Assembly (NCBI RefSeq): GCF_000013005.1
Contig: NC_007722.1
Span: 563,501 to 627,500 of the forward strand
DNA from: Erythrobacter litoralis HTCC2594
GTDB lineage: Bacteria; Pseudomonadota; Alphaproteobacteria; Sphingomonadales; Sphingomonadaceae
DNA length: 64,000 bases
Direction of reading: 5' to 3'
The position numbers and the translations under genes are program-made. A model generated the notes under the pieces. That model saw only the letters and a list, made by a program, of their open reading frames with translations. It did no database searches and was not told the DNA's origin. Below, piece by piece: positions 21,810 to 29,679 of this stretch; the first letter of the stretch is position 1, and every line of letters begins with the position of its first letter.

Positions 21810-21931
21810 CCCCCGAAGAGCAAGCCGAAATCGAGCGTCGCCGCAAGACCCGCAATCTCGCCCTGGGCGGCGTACTGCTGTTTTTCGTCGTTCTGTTCTA
21901 TGCCATTACGATCGTCCGGATGGGGGATTGA
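21806..21931 (+). CDS. Small CoxF-like membrane protein of the oxidase operon
   Basis: A 41-residue protein: a charged, Arg/Lys-rich start ([16 protein letters not shown]) followed by one membrane helix and a short tail ending VRMGD. It starts at an ATG overlapping the ctaB stop (ATGA) and ends 2 nt before ctaG. The size, topology and place between ctaB and ctaG match the CoxF family of Paracoccus and Rhodobacter, a small protein of unclear role in oxidase biogenesis. It is easily missed because of its length. Confidence 0.82.
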   Translation: MTPEEQAEIERRRKTRNLALGGVLLFFVVLFYAITIVRMGD

Positions 21932-21933
21932 GC

Positions 21934-22518
21934 ATGGCGACCGCCCCGCAGGACAATTTCGTCGAACGCCAGAACCTCAAAGTCGGCCTCTACGCCTTTC
22001 TCGGCGCACTGTTCATGCTGGGCATGGGCTACGCCGCTGTGCCGCTTTACGACCTGTTCTGCCGGGTCACCGGCTTCGGCGGCACGACCCAGCAGGCCAG
22101 CGAGGCCGATGCGGCGATAGCCGAACGCATGGCAGCGGTGGCGGGGGCCCCGGAAATCTCGATCCGCTTCGACGCCAGCATCGCGCGCGGCATGCCGTGG
22201 GAATTCAAACCCGCGCAAGCCACCGACACCGTGCGCATCGGGCAGCGCGACCTCGCCTTCTACACGGCCAAGAACAATTCCGACCAGCCGATTACCGGGA
22301 CCGCGACCTTCAATGTCGAGCCGGAACAGGCCGGTATCTATTTCAACAAGATTCAATGCTTCTGCTTTACCGAACAGACCCTGCAGCCGGGCGAAGACGT
22401 GCGCATGCCGGTGCTCTATTTCATCGATCCGGCCGCTATGGAGGACGAGGACATGGACGGTGTCGAGCAGATCACGCTCAGTTACACCTTCCACCAGAAG
22501 AAGGAGCGCGGCGAATAG
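21934..22518 (+). CDS. ctaG: Cytochrome c oxidase assembly protein CtaG (Cox11-like)
   Basis: A 194-residue Cox11/CtaG copper chaperone that delivers Cu to the CuB site of subunit I. A single N-terminal membrane helix (about 22-42) is followed by a periplasmic immunoglobulin-like domain with the Cu-binding IQCFCFTEQ. A further cysteine in DLFCRVTGFGG is also conserved. The ATG at 21934 is preferred over a TTG two codons upstream. Confidence 0.94.
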   Translation: MATAPQDNFVERQNLKVGLYAFLGALFMLGMGYAAVPLYDLFCRVTGFGGTTQQASEADAAIAERMAAVAGAPEISIRFDASIARGMPWEFKPAQATDTVRIGQRDLAFYTAKNNSDQPITGTATFNVEPEQAGIYFNKIQCFCFTEQTLQPGEDVRMPVLYFIDPAAMEDEDMDGVEQITLSYTFHQKKERGE

Positions 22519-22595
22519 CCGCCTCAACCCCCTAGACCCGCCGCCCGGGGGGCTTTAAGGGCAGCGACGACGGAACGACTAACGGGAAACGATTC

Positions 22596-23459
22596 ATGGC
22601 CGGTGCCAAGAACCACGACTATCATATTCTCGAACCCGATATCTGGCCGCTGATCGGCTCGATCTCGGCGCTGACATTTACCACCGGCATGGTGCTGTTC
22701 ATGCACGAAATGCCGAGTTGGCAGATCGTTCTGGGCCTCGGCATCGCGGGGCTGATCGCCACCTTCTTCTCGTGGTGGTCGAACGTCGTGAAGGAAGCTC
22801 ACCGCGGCGATCACACCCCGGTCGTGCAATTGCACATGCGCTACGGCATGATCCTGTTCATCGCTTCCGAAGTGATGTTCTTCGTCGGCTGGTTCTGGGC
22901 CTTCTTCGATTTTGCACTTTTCCCAGCGCCGATCCGCGAATTGAGCGACAATGTCTGGGAGAATCTGATCGGCCAGGAAGGCGCGGCCGCGCTGGCGACT
23001 TTCCCGCCCGAGGGCATCGAAGTCCTCGACCCGTTCAGCCTCCCGCTGCTCAATACGCTGATCCTGCTGTGCTCGGGCACCACCGTGACCTGGGCGCACC
23101 ACGCGCTGCTGCATGGGGACCGTGACGGGCTGAAGAAGGGCCTATGGGCGACCGTCGCGCTGGGCGCGCTGTTCACCGCCATCCAGGCCTACGAGTATGG
23201 CCTCGCGCCGTTCGGCTTCGGTGGCAACACCTACAGCTCGGCCTTCTACATGGCGACCGGCTTTCACGGCTTCCACGTCCTCGTCGGCACGATCTTCCTG
23301 ATCGTCTGTCTGGTGCGTGCCTACAAGGGCCACTTCACTCCGCGCCAGCATTTCGGCTTCGAAGCCGCTGCCTGGTACTGGCACTTCGTCGACGTGGTGT
23401 GGCTGTTCCTGTTCGTCGCCGTCTACATTTGGGGCGGCTGGGGTGCGCCGGTTCACTGA
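22596..23459 (+). CDS. ctaE: Cytochrome c oxidase subunit III
   Basis: A 287-residue subunit III with seven predicted helices. The N-terminal HDYHILEPDIWPL, the segment EVMFFVGWFWAFFDFALFP and the C-terminal AWYWHFVDVVWLFLFVAVY are typical. It stabilises the oxidase core during turnover. The start is the ATG at 22596, preceded by GGGAAACG. A strong terminator-like hairpin follows 27 bp after the stop; the small DUF983 gene often found next in alphaproteobacteria is not present. Confidence 0.95.
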   Translation: MAGAKNHDYHILEPDIWPLIGSISALTFTTGMVLFMHEMPSWQIVLGLGIAGLIATFFSWWSNVVKEAHRGDHTPVVQLHMRYGMILFIASEVMFFVGWFWAFFDFALFPAPIRELSDNVWENLIGQEGAAALATFPPEGIEVLDPFSLPLLNTLILLCSGTTVTWAHHALLHGDRDGLKKGLWATVALGALFTAIQAYEYGLAPFGFGGNTYSSAFYMATGFHGFHVLVGTIFLIVCLVRAYKGHFTPRQHFGFEAAAWYWHFVDVVWLFLFVAVYIWGGWGAPVH

Positions 23460-23485
23460 TGATCGGCCGCGATGCGGCTGACACG

Positions 23486-23520
23486 AAAGGGCGGCCCGCA
23501 ATTCGCGCGGCCGCCCTTTT
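23486..23520 (+). terminator. Strong intrinsic terminator after ctaE
   Basis: AAAGGGCGGCC (23486-23496) pairs perfectly with GGCCGCCCTTT (23509-23519) across a 12-nt loop, with a run of T at the end. The 11-bp stem lies between ctaE and the SURF1 gene and is the clearest rho-independent terminator in the window. It probably limits transcription into SURF1-thrC. Confidence 0.8.
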
Positions 23521-23545
23521 CGCTTCCTGACAGGACAATGACCTG

Positions 23546-24127
23546 ATGCCCAAGTTCCCGCTGATCCCGACCGTGCTGGTGCTCGCCGCCGTGGCGACCA
23601 TGATGGCACTGGGCGTGTGGCAGCTGGGCCGGGCGGACGAGAAAGAAGCTTTGATCGCGCGGTACCAATCTGTCGCGTCTGATGCGCCGCGGGTCGCGTG
23701 GCCGAAGACCGATCTAGCAGTCACGGAACGGCTCTACCAGCCGAGCAGCTTCTCATGCACCGATGTGATTGCTCGTCGCACGACCGCAGCCACGTCCGCA
23801 GCGGGTGCCAAAGGCCTCGCTCAGATCGCAACCTGCCGGATCGATGGTGGCGGCGAGGCGGAAGTCGTGCTGGGTTTCACGCGCCAGCCGGACGAAGGAT
23901 CTTGGGTTGGCGGTGAGGTGACGGGTGTGATCGCACCCGGACCGCGCCTCGTGGCATCGCCGCCGCTGGCAGGCCTCGAACCCATCGCGCGTCCCGACCC
24001 GAGCGATCTTCCGAACAACCACCTCGCCTATGCCGGCCAGTGGTTCTTCTTCGCGCTGACGGCGCTGGTGATCTACGTGCTTGCGCTCAGGCGGCAGCAA
24101 GCAGGCGCGCGACGGGAAGGCGACTAA
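23546..24127 (+). CDS. SURF1 family cytochrome oxidase biogenesis protein
   Basis: A 193-residue SURF1/Shy1-like protein with the two expected terminal helices (about 5-24 and 165-183) enclosing a periplasmic domain. GVWQLGRADEKEALI after the first helix and NNHLAYAGQWFFFALTALVIY at the end are the family hallmarks. It assists insertion of heme a into subunit I. It is shorter than the usual 230-250 residues because the central domain is reduced. Confidence 0.92.
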   Translation: MPKFPLIPTVLVLAAVATMMALGVWQLGRADEKEALIARYQSVASDAPRVAWPKTDLAVTERLYQPSSFSCTDVIARRTTAATSAAGAKGLAQIATCRIDGGGEAEVVLGFTRQPDEGSWVGGEVTGVIAPGPRLVASPPLAGLEPIARPDPSDLPNNHLAYAGQWFFFALTALVIYVLALRRQQAGARREGD

Positions 24128-24255
24128 CCCCTCTTCTTCAGAGGAGGGGCAATGAGACTTGGTGAACGAAGTGAGCCTAGTCGCAGTCGGTTGGTGATAG
24201 CGGCGCTCACGCCATTTTCCACCACCCCCAAATCCCCTCCTCTGAAGAAGAGGGG
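24128..24255. repeat. Dispersed inverted repeat, family E-like, before thrC
   Basis: CCCCTCTTCTTCAGAGGAGG at the left end (about 24128) and CCCCTCCTCTGAAGAAGAGG at the right end (about 24233) are inverted copies of each other. Each arm also folds on itself. The interior has GAGACTTGG and GAGCCTAGTCGCAG, which resemble the interiors of the copies at 26616 and 52660. The element fills most of the gap between SURF1 and thrC. Confidence 0.75.
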
Positions 24256-24320
24256 GCTTATCCATTCCAACCCCCTCTATCTTGCCCGCATGACTCCTCG
24301 CCGCTAACCCGCTCGCCACG

Positions 24321-25724
24321 ATGCGCTATATCTCCACCCGTGGCTCTGCGCCCACGCTCTCTTTCGAAGAGGTCACGCTGACCGGCCTCGCCAGCGATGG
24401 CGGGCTGTATCTGCCGCAGGGATGGCCGAGCTTTAGTGCCGACGACATCCGCGCAATGCGGGGCCAGCCCTATGCCGAGATCGCCGCGCGGGTGATGGCT
24501 CCCTTTGTCGGCGACAGCCTGAGTTTCGAGGAACTGCGGGGGCTGACCGAGGAGGCCTATGGGCGCTTCTCCCATGCCGCGGTGGTGCCGCTGGTCCAGC
24601 TCGATCACCAGCATTGGCTGATGGAGCTGTTCCACGGGCCGACGCTCGCGTTCAAGGACGTGGCACTGCAGATGCTCGGCCTGCTGTTCGAGACCTTCCT
24701 CGCCCGGCGCGGCGAGCAGCTCACGCTCGTCGGCGCGACCAGCGGCGATACAGGCAGCGCAGCTATCGATGCGGTGGCTGGGCGCGACGGGGTCGAGATC
24801 TTCATGCTCCATCCGCAAGGCCGGATCAGCGACGTCCAGCGCCGCCAGATGACTACGGTGCGCGCGCCGAATATCCACAATATCGCCATCTCCGGCAGTT
24901 TCGACGACGGCCAAGCGGCTGTGAAGCGGATGTTCACCGATACTGAAATTGCGGGGAAGATCCGCCTCGGCGCGGTCAATTCGATCAACTGGGCGCGGCT
25001 GATGGCGCAAGTGGTCTATTACTTCACCACCGCCGTGCAGCTGGGCGCGCCCGAGCGCAGCGTGGCCTTCAGCGTCCCGACGGGAAATTTCGGCGATGTC
25101 TTTGCAGGCTATGTCGCGAGCAAGATGGGCCTACCCGTCGAGCAATTGATCGTTGCTACCAATGTGAACGACATCCTTCATCGCGCCTTATCCGACGGCG
25201 ATTATTCGGCGGGCACTGTCACACCCACCGCCGCGCCGAGCATGGATATCCAGGTCAGCTCTAATTTCGAGCGCTTGCTGTTCGATGTCGGCGGGCGCGA
25301 TGGCGCCGTCATGGCAGAGCAGATGCGCGGCTTCGAAACGTCGAAAGCGATGCAGCTCACCAATTCGCAGCGCGAAGGCGCGGCCACGCGTTTCACCAGC
25401 GTGCGCGTGGACCAGGATGCGATGGCGCATTCGATGCGGCGCGCCTTCGAGAATTCGGGCGAAGTGATCGACCCGCATACAGCGATCGGGCTTTATGCCG
25501 CTTATCAGGCTGACATCGCGCCCGACGTACCGATCGTCACGCTCGCTACCGCGCATCCGGCCAAGTTCCGCGATGCGGTCGAGCGCGCGACGGGCACGCG
25601 ACCGCCGCTTCCCACGCGGGTCGGCGACCTGTTCGCGCGCGAAGAAGCCTGCACCGAACTGTCTGGCGATTATGACGAGCTAACGGACTTCATCCTCACC
25701 AATGCCGCGCAGGCTCATGGCTGA
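24321..25724 (+). CDS. thrC: Threonine synthase
   Basis: A 467-residue PLP enzyme that converts O-phosphohomoserine to threonine. The PLP lysine is Lys112 in FHGPTLAFKDVALQ, and VGATSGDTGSAAI is the phosphate-binding loop. Length fits the long ThrC class of proteobacteria and yeast. It follows the oxidase operon, a conserved position in alphaproteobacteria without functional link. Its last 8 bp overlap the start of the next gene. Confidence 0.95.
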   Translation: MRYISTRGSAPTLSFEEVTLTGLASDGGLYLPQGWPSFSADDIRAMRGQPYAEIAARVMAPFVGDSLSFEELRGLTEEAYGRFSHAAVVPLVQLDHQHWLMELFHGPTLAFKDVALQMLGLLFETFLARRGEQLTLVGATSGDTGSAAIDAVAGRDGVEIFMLHPQGRISDVQRRQMTTVRAPNIHNIAISGSFDDGQAAVKRMFTDTEIAGKIRLGAVNSINWARLMAQVVYYFTTAVQLGAPERSVAFSVPTGNFGDVFAGYVASKMGLPVEQLIVATNVNDILHRALSDGDYSAGTVTPTAAPSMDIQVSSNFERLLFDVGGRDGAVMAEQMRGFETSKAMQLTNSQREGAATRFTSVRVDQDAMAHSMRRAFENSGEVIDPHTAIGLYAAYQADIAPDVPIVTLATAHPAKFRDAVERATGTRPPLPTRVGDLFAREEACTELSGDYDELTDFILTNAAQAHG

Positions 25725-26601
25725 ACTCGTCCGCGCGCCGCAGCTTATGGTCGGCGAGGGGTGGGAGGACTACGCCTTGCTCGATAGCGGCGAGGGGCGC
25801 AAGCTCGAGCGCTTCGGTCCCTACCGCTTCATCCGCCCTGAACCGCAGGCGATGTGGACCCCGCAAGATACCGACTGGCAGGCCGATGGCGAATTCATCC
25901 CCGGCGCGGACGAGGACGGCGGCGGGCGCTGGCACCTGTCAGGCGACGTGCCGGAGGAAGGATGGCCCCTGAGCTGGCGCGAGGCGCAGTTTTCAGCCTC
26001 GTGCACGCCATTCCGGCATTTGGGTTTCTTTCCCGATATGGCGCCCGTGTGGGACTGGATGCGGGAGCAACTTGCGGGCAAACCCGAAGCGCAGAACATG
26101 AACCTCTTCGGCTACACCGGCGTCGGCACACAGGCGCTTAGCCAGTGCGGCCCTGTCACGCATGTCGATGCGTCCAAGAAGTCGGTTGCACAGGCTCGCG
26201 AGAACGCGGAGCTGGCAGGGATGCAGGACCGCCCGATCCGCTGGCTCACCGACGACGCCGCCAAGTTCACCGCGCGTGAGGTGCGGCGCGGCAACCGTTA
26301 TGACGGGATCATTCTCGATCCACCCAAATTCGGGCGCGGGCCGAAGAACGAGACCTGGCGCATCGAGGAGGGACTCAGCCCGCTGGTGCGCGACTGCCGC
26401 GCGCTGCTCGATGCCGACAGCCGCTTCCTGTTCCTCACCGTTTATGCTGTGCGCATGAGCAGCCTGTCGCTCGCCGGTCTGCTGGACGAGGTGTTTGCCG
26501 GGCTTCCCGGCACCGTCGAGCACGGCGATCTGGCCGTTCAGGAGCAGGGCAGCGGCCGGCTGCTCCCCACGGCGATCTTCGCGCGCTGGAGCAACGCCTA
26601 A
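25717..26601 (+). CDS. Class I SAM-dependent methyltransferase, RlmI/RlmK-like
   Basis: A 294-residue methyltransferase with the RlmI/RlmK-like C-terminal core. SAM motif I is NLFGYTGVGTQALSQCG (about 129-145), and DPPKFGRG (201-208) is the catalytic/substrate-binding motif of rRNA m5C methyltransferases related to RlmI. The N-terminal 100 residues lack an obvious PUA domain, so the target is uncertain; 23S rRNA cytosine is likely. The start is the ATG at 25717, overlapping thrC; an ATG five codons earlier is less likely. Confidence 0.82.
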   Translation: MAELVRAPQLMVGEGWEDYALLDSGEGRKLERFGPYRFIRPEPQAMWTPQDTDWQADGEFIPGADEDGGGRWHLSGDVPEEGWPLSWREAQFSASCTPFRHLGFFPDMAPVWDWMREQLAGKPEAQNMNLFGYTGVGTQALSQCGPVTHVDASKKSVAQARENAELAGMQDRPIRWLTDDAAKFTAREVRRGNRYDGIILDPPKFGRGPKNETWRIEEGLSPLVRDCRALLDADSRFLFLTVYAVRMSSLSLAGLLDEVFAGLPGTVEHGDLAVQEQGSGRLLPTAIFARWSNA

Positions 26602-26615
26602 GGCCCAACCCTGGT

Positions 26616-26685
26616 CCCTCCCGCAGGCGGGAGGGGAGCGAGACTTGCCAGCTTGCTGGCTAGTCGCAACGGGGTGGGTGCTGGA
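26616..26685. repeat. Dispersed repeat, family E (half copy) with hairpin
   Basis: CCCTCCCGC-AG-GCGGGAGGG (26616-26635) is a perfect 9-bp hairpin, followed by GGAGCGAGACTTG, CCAGCTTGCTGG and CTAGTCGCAACGGGGTGGG. The whole block matches, in reverse orientation, the left half of the element at 52660-52773. It may terminate transcription between the methyltransferase gene and folB. Confidence 0.8.
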
Positions 26686-26717
26686 CAGCGCAGACGCTAA
26701 CTGCCATCGGGCCGTCG

Positions 26718-27089
26718 ATGGCGGACGCTCTCACCCTCGAATTCGACGATATCGAGCACGACGTGCTGACCGGCATCTATTCCGAAGAAACCGGTCGCCC
26801 GCAGCCGCTGCGCATCTCGATCGCGGTCGATTACAAGGTCGCCGATCGCTACGATCCGGACACCCCGCTCGAGGCCAGCAAAAACTACATGGACCTGAAA
26901 TTCGCTGCGACCGAGGCCCTGCCCGAAGGACTCCATTTCAAACTGATCGAATCGCTCGCCGACCACATTTGCGAGACACTCTTCCTGCAGGACGAGCAGG
27001 TTCTGGCGGTGACGGTGAAGATCGTGAAGCTCGCCATCGCCGAAAAGAACGAGAAGATCGGCATTACACTGCGGCGCGAGCGGCGCTGA
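26718..27089 (+). CDS. folB: Dihydroneopterin aldolase-like protein
   Basis: A 123-residue FolB/FolX-type T-fold protein. The first strand FDDIEHDVLTGIYSEE, the segment NYMDLKFAATEAL, and LIESLADHICETLF with the active-site glutamate region are visible, and the C-terminal VKLAIAEKN is usual. FolB cleaves dihydroneopterin to hydroxymethyldihydropterin in folate synthesis. It leads the plus-strand set folB-Rossmann protein-moaA-moaD-moaE, so folate and molybdopterin genes are together. Confidence 0.87.
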   Translation: MADALTLEFDDIEHDVLTGIYSEETGRPQPLRISIAVDYKVADRYDPDTPLEASKNYMDLKFAATEALPEGLHFKLIESLADHICETLFLQDEQVLAVTVKIVKLAIAEKNEKIGITLRRERR

Positions 27090-27090
27090 T

Positions 27091-27441
27091 ATGGCGCAGG
27101 CGGTGCTGAGGGTGGATAGCCTGCCTGCGAGCGCTGTCGAGGCGGCGAACACCTTTCATACCGAATACCTGCCGCAAGCCGTCGATTTGCTCGAAGGCGA
27201 TGCGGACAATCTCGTCATCGTTATGCCTGCTGCATTTTACGATCATGCCGATTGGCGTCGCGCCCTAGCGCGCGACCTTGCGCGGGCGCATACGCCCATA
27301 CGGGTCAACGTGATTGGGAGCGATGACCCGGACGCCGTGACGGCTGCGCTGGCCTATTGCGACAAAGCCCGGGGTGTAACCGGACACTATCTTCCGCTGA
27401 ATAGCCTAGGGGCGGGTGACCCGCTCGCGAGCAGCGGTTAG
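27091..27441 (+). CDS. Small Rossmann-like protein, SDR C-terminus-like, unknown function
   Basis: A 116-residue protein starting 1 nt after the folB stop. LVIVMPAAFYDHADWRRALARDLAR and the ending ARGVTGHYLPLN resemble the last strand-helix part of short-chain dehydrogenases, where a VTGQ-x-hydrophobic-N/D motif precedes the C-terminus. The cofactor motif TGxxxGxG and the YxxxK pair are absent, so it cannot be a normal SDR. It may be a reduced relative of a pteridine-reductase-like SDR kept next to folB. Function unknown. Confidence 0.6.
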   Translation: MAQAVLRVDSLPASAVEAANTFHTEYLPQAVDLLEGDADNLVIVMPAAFYDHADWRRALARDLARAHTPIRVNVIGSDDPDAVTAALAYCDKARGVTGHYLPLNSLGAGDPLASSG

Positions 27442-27450
27442 AGTGAGGCC

Positions 27451-28449
27451 ATGGCAGCAAGCGAACTGATCGACACATTCGGACGGCGCATTTCCTATCT
27501 GCGCCTGTCGGTGACCGATCGCTGCGACCTGCGCTGCACCTATTGCATGCCCGAGCGGATGCAGTTCCTGCCGCGCGCCGAAGTGCTGACGCTGGAAGAG
27601 CTGCGCGACCTCGCCGTCGGCTTCATGCGGCGCGGCATCACCAAGATCCGCCTGACCGGCGGCGAACCGCTGGTACGGCGCGATGTCGTGGACCTGATCC
27701 GTGCGTTGGGACGACATGTCGGAGACGGGCTGGAAGAACTGACCCTCACCACCAACGGCACGCAACTGGCAGGCCATGCCCAGGCGATCGCCGATGCCGG
27801 TGTGAAGCGGATCAATATCTCGCTCGACACGCTGGATCGCGCGACCTTCCAGCGCCTCTCGCGCCGCGATGCCTTGGCGAGCGTGCTCGGTGGGATCGCC
27901 GCGGCCAAGGCGGCGGGTCTCAAGATCAAAATCAATACCGTCGCGATGAAAGGCGTGAACGGGCACGAAATCCCTGCGCTGATCGAATGGGCGCATGGCG
28001 AGGGACACGACGTGACCCTGATCGAGACGATGCCGCTCGGCGAGGTGGACGAGGATCGGACCGACCAGTTCCTGCCACTCGTAGCTGTACGCGAGTCGCT
28101 GGAAGCGCGCTGGACCCTCACGGACAGCGACCATCGCACCGGCGGCCCCTCGCGCTATGTCGAGGTCGCTGAAACGGGTGGCAGGCTCGGCTTCATCACC
28201 CCGCTCACCAACAATTTCTGCGCTGGCTGCAACCGCGTCCGCGTGACCGCGACCGGTCAGCTTTATCCCTGCCTTGGAGGGGGAGAACGCGTGGACCTGC
28301 GCGCCGCGCTGCGCTCCGACGATCCCGATAGCAATCTATCGACCGCGCTCGATACCGCGATGAAAATCAAACCCGAGCGGCATGACTTCCGTATCGGCGA
28401 AGGCGAAGAGCCCGCGCTAGCACGCCATATGTCCATGACCGGGGGCTGA
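27451..28449 (+). CDS. moaA: GTP 3',8-cyclase MoaA
   Basis: A 332-residue radical SAM enzyme for the first step of molybdopterin synthesis. The N-terminal cluster is CDLRCTYC (Cys25, Cys29, Cys32), and the C-terminal [4Fe-4S] site is Cys257, Cys260 and Cys274 in NFCAGCNRVRV...YPC. The C-terminal Gly-Gly (MSMTGG), needed for activity, is present. It is followed by moaD after 1 nt. It converts GTP to 3',8-cyclo-7,8-dihydro-GTP. Confidence 0.96.
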   Translation: MAASELIDTFGRRISYLRLSVTDRCDLRCTYCMPERMQFLPRAEVLTLEELRDLAVGFMRRGITKIRLTGGEPLVRRDVVDLIRALGRHVGDGLEELTLTTNGTQLAGHAQAIADAGVKRINISLDTLDRATFQRLSRRDALASVLGGIAAAKAAGLKIKINTVAMKGVNGHEIPALIEWAHGEGHDVTLIETMPLGEVDEDRTDQFLPLVAVRESLEARWTLTDSDHRTGGPSRYVEVAETGGRLGFITPLTNNFCAGCNRVRVTATGQLYPCLGGGERVDLRAALRSDDPDSNLSTALDTAMKIKPERHDFRIGEGEEPALARHMSMTGG

Positions 28450-28450
28450 G

Positions 28451-28693
28451 ATGGCCATCACCATCCTCTTCCTCGGCCCCTTGCGCGATCTGGCGGGCGA
28501 GCAGGAGCGCGAAGTCGCCGCACCGCTTGACTGGCAGGGGCTCTTGGAAAGTGTCGGCCCGCAAGTCGCCGACCAATTGCAGCAGGACCGCGTCAATGTC
28601 GCCTGTGCGGGCACGGTGCTCGCTGATAAAACCGCGCTAGCCGCGCTGGACGGCGACGAGGTCGCGCTGTTGCCACCTGTCAGCGGTGGCTAG
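28451..28693 (+). CDS. moaD: Molybdopterin synthase sulfur carrier subunit
   Basis: An 80-residue ubiquitin-fold sulfur carrier ending in the required Gly-Gly (PPVSGG), which is converted to a thiocarboxylate. LFLGPLRDLAG and DGDEVALLPPVSGG are the typical first strand and tail. It donates sulfur to precursor Z with MoaE. Its final 8 bp overlap the moaE start, consistent with a 1:1 complex made by coupled translation. Confidence 0.95.
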   Translation: MAITILFLGPLRDLAGEQEREVAAPLDWQGLLESVGPQVADQLQQDRVNVACAGTVLADKTALAALDGDEVALLPPVSGG

Positions 28694-29156
28694 GCTCACG
28701 CTCAAGACTCCCGCCGATGTGCGGCTGCTCGACAAGGGCCTGTCGGCAGGCGAGGCGTTGGCCGCGTTCAATGCCAGCAATCCCGAAGCGGGGGCTATCG
28801 CCACGTTCGCAGGCAAGGTTCGTCCCGATGGCGGGGTGCAGGCGCTGGAGCTGTCGCATTACGAACTGCTCACGCTCCCGGGCATGAAGAAACTTGCGGC
28901 CGATGCGCTGACGCGGTTCGAATGCGCCGGGCTGCTCATCTGGCACCGTGTCGGTGTCATGACACCGGGCGAAACGATCGTGTTGGTCGCCGCCGCCGCG
29001 CCCCATCGTCGTGCCGCTTTCGAAGCGGTCGATTTCTGCATGGATTATCTCAAGAGTGCGTCCTGGTTCTGGAAGCGCGAGAAGCGCGGCGGCGAATGGC
29101 ACTGGATCGAGCCGCGCCCCGAGGATTACGCCGACCGCAAACGCTGGGAGAGATAA
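28686..29156 (+). CDS. moaE: Molybdopterin synthase catalytic subunit
   Basis: A 156-residue MoaE. The segment LSHYELLTLPGMKKLAADAL, then IWHRVGVMTPGETIVLVAAAAPHR and the C-terminal SASWFWKREKR with the catalytic lysines are present. It binds the MoaD tail and inserts two dithiolene sulfurs. The start is a GTG at 28686 overlapping moaD by 8 bp. No moaB, moaC or mogA is nearby. Confidence 0.95.
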   Translation: MARLTLKTPADVRLLDKGLSAGEALAAFNASNPEAGAIATFAGKVRPDGGVQALELSHYELLTLPGMKKLAADALTRFECAGLLIWHRVGVMTPGETIVLVAAAAPHRRAAFEAVDFCMDYLKSASWFWKREKRGGEWHWIEPRPEDYADRKRWER

Positions 29157-29166
29157 TCTACGCCAT

Positions 29167-29180
29167 TTGATTCAGATCAA
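29167..29180 (+). promoter_or_regulatory. Perfect FNR/Anr-type box
   Basis: TTGATTCAGATCAA is a perfect TTGAT-N4-ATCAA palindrome, the FNR/FnrL/FixK consensus. Its centre lies 62 bp before the ATG of the small membrane protein gene, which allows a class II activated promoter. The gene for an FNR-type regulator with matching recognition residues is the next gene but one, convergent. It lies 10 bp after moaE. Confidence 0.85.
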
Positions 29181-29235
29181 AGCTGCGCGAATCGAACCCT
29201 GCCACAAGACCTTCAAGACAAGAAGGAGTGGCCCA

Positions 29236-29679
29236 ATGTCCGAACTGCTGACCCGTGATCTCATCGCCGACAAGGCGATTATCTATGACACCCATCCCGT
29301 CGACCCGCGCACCAATGCGCCGCGCGGATTTTTCGACCAGACTTTCGAACTGCCCGCGCGGCTCTTTGCTGCCAGCCTGGCGTTGTTCGTCGCCTTTCTT
29401 GCGGTGATGACCGTCGGCTTCGGCAATCCCGAATTGATCCTGCCGATGGCGATTTTCGGGATCTTTTTCGCAGGCTTTTACGGCATCCCCGTTTTGTTCG
29501 TACGGCAGGCCCCGAACGAATCGAACACCGGTCAAAGCTGGCGCGAGTTCAAGGCGCAGGGCGTCCAAACGCTGACCGGCCGCCTGCCTGCCAGCGAGGC
29601 GGCAATCCAGATGTTGATCCTGCCGGTACTGATCCTCGCCTGGGGCATCGCCTGCGTAACGATTGCGGCGCTGGTTTAG
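29236..29679 (+). CDS. Small inner-membrane protein with upstream FNR box, unknown function
   Basis: A 147-residue protein with a soluble N-terminal 40 residues and three hydrophobic helices (about 42-62, 66-88 and 124-145). AAGGAG lies 6 nt before the ATG, an unusually good ribosome binding site. The start is fixed by this; a longer open frame inside moaE is rejected. I do not recognise a domain. The upstream FNR box suggests expression under low oxygen. Its 3' end overlaps the convergent fnr gene by 4 bp. Confidence 0.78.
   Translation: MSELLTRDLIADKAIIYDTHPVDPRTNAPRGFFDQTFELPARLFAASLALFVAFLAVMTVGFGNPELILPMAIFGIFFAGFYGIPVLFVRQAPNESNTGQSWREFKAQGVQTLTGRLPASEAAIQMLILPVLILAWGIACVTIAALV

Noticed and set aside
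23460-23545. A small gene between ctaE and SURF1 (expected place for DUF983)
   Set aside because: The gap is 86 bp and filled by a perfect terminator hairpin; the short frame there has 23 codons and no resemblance to DUF983.
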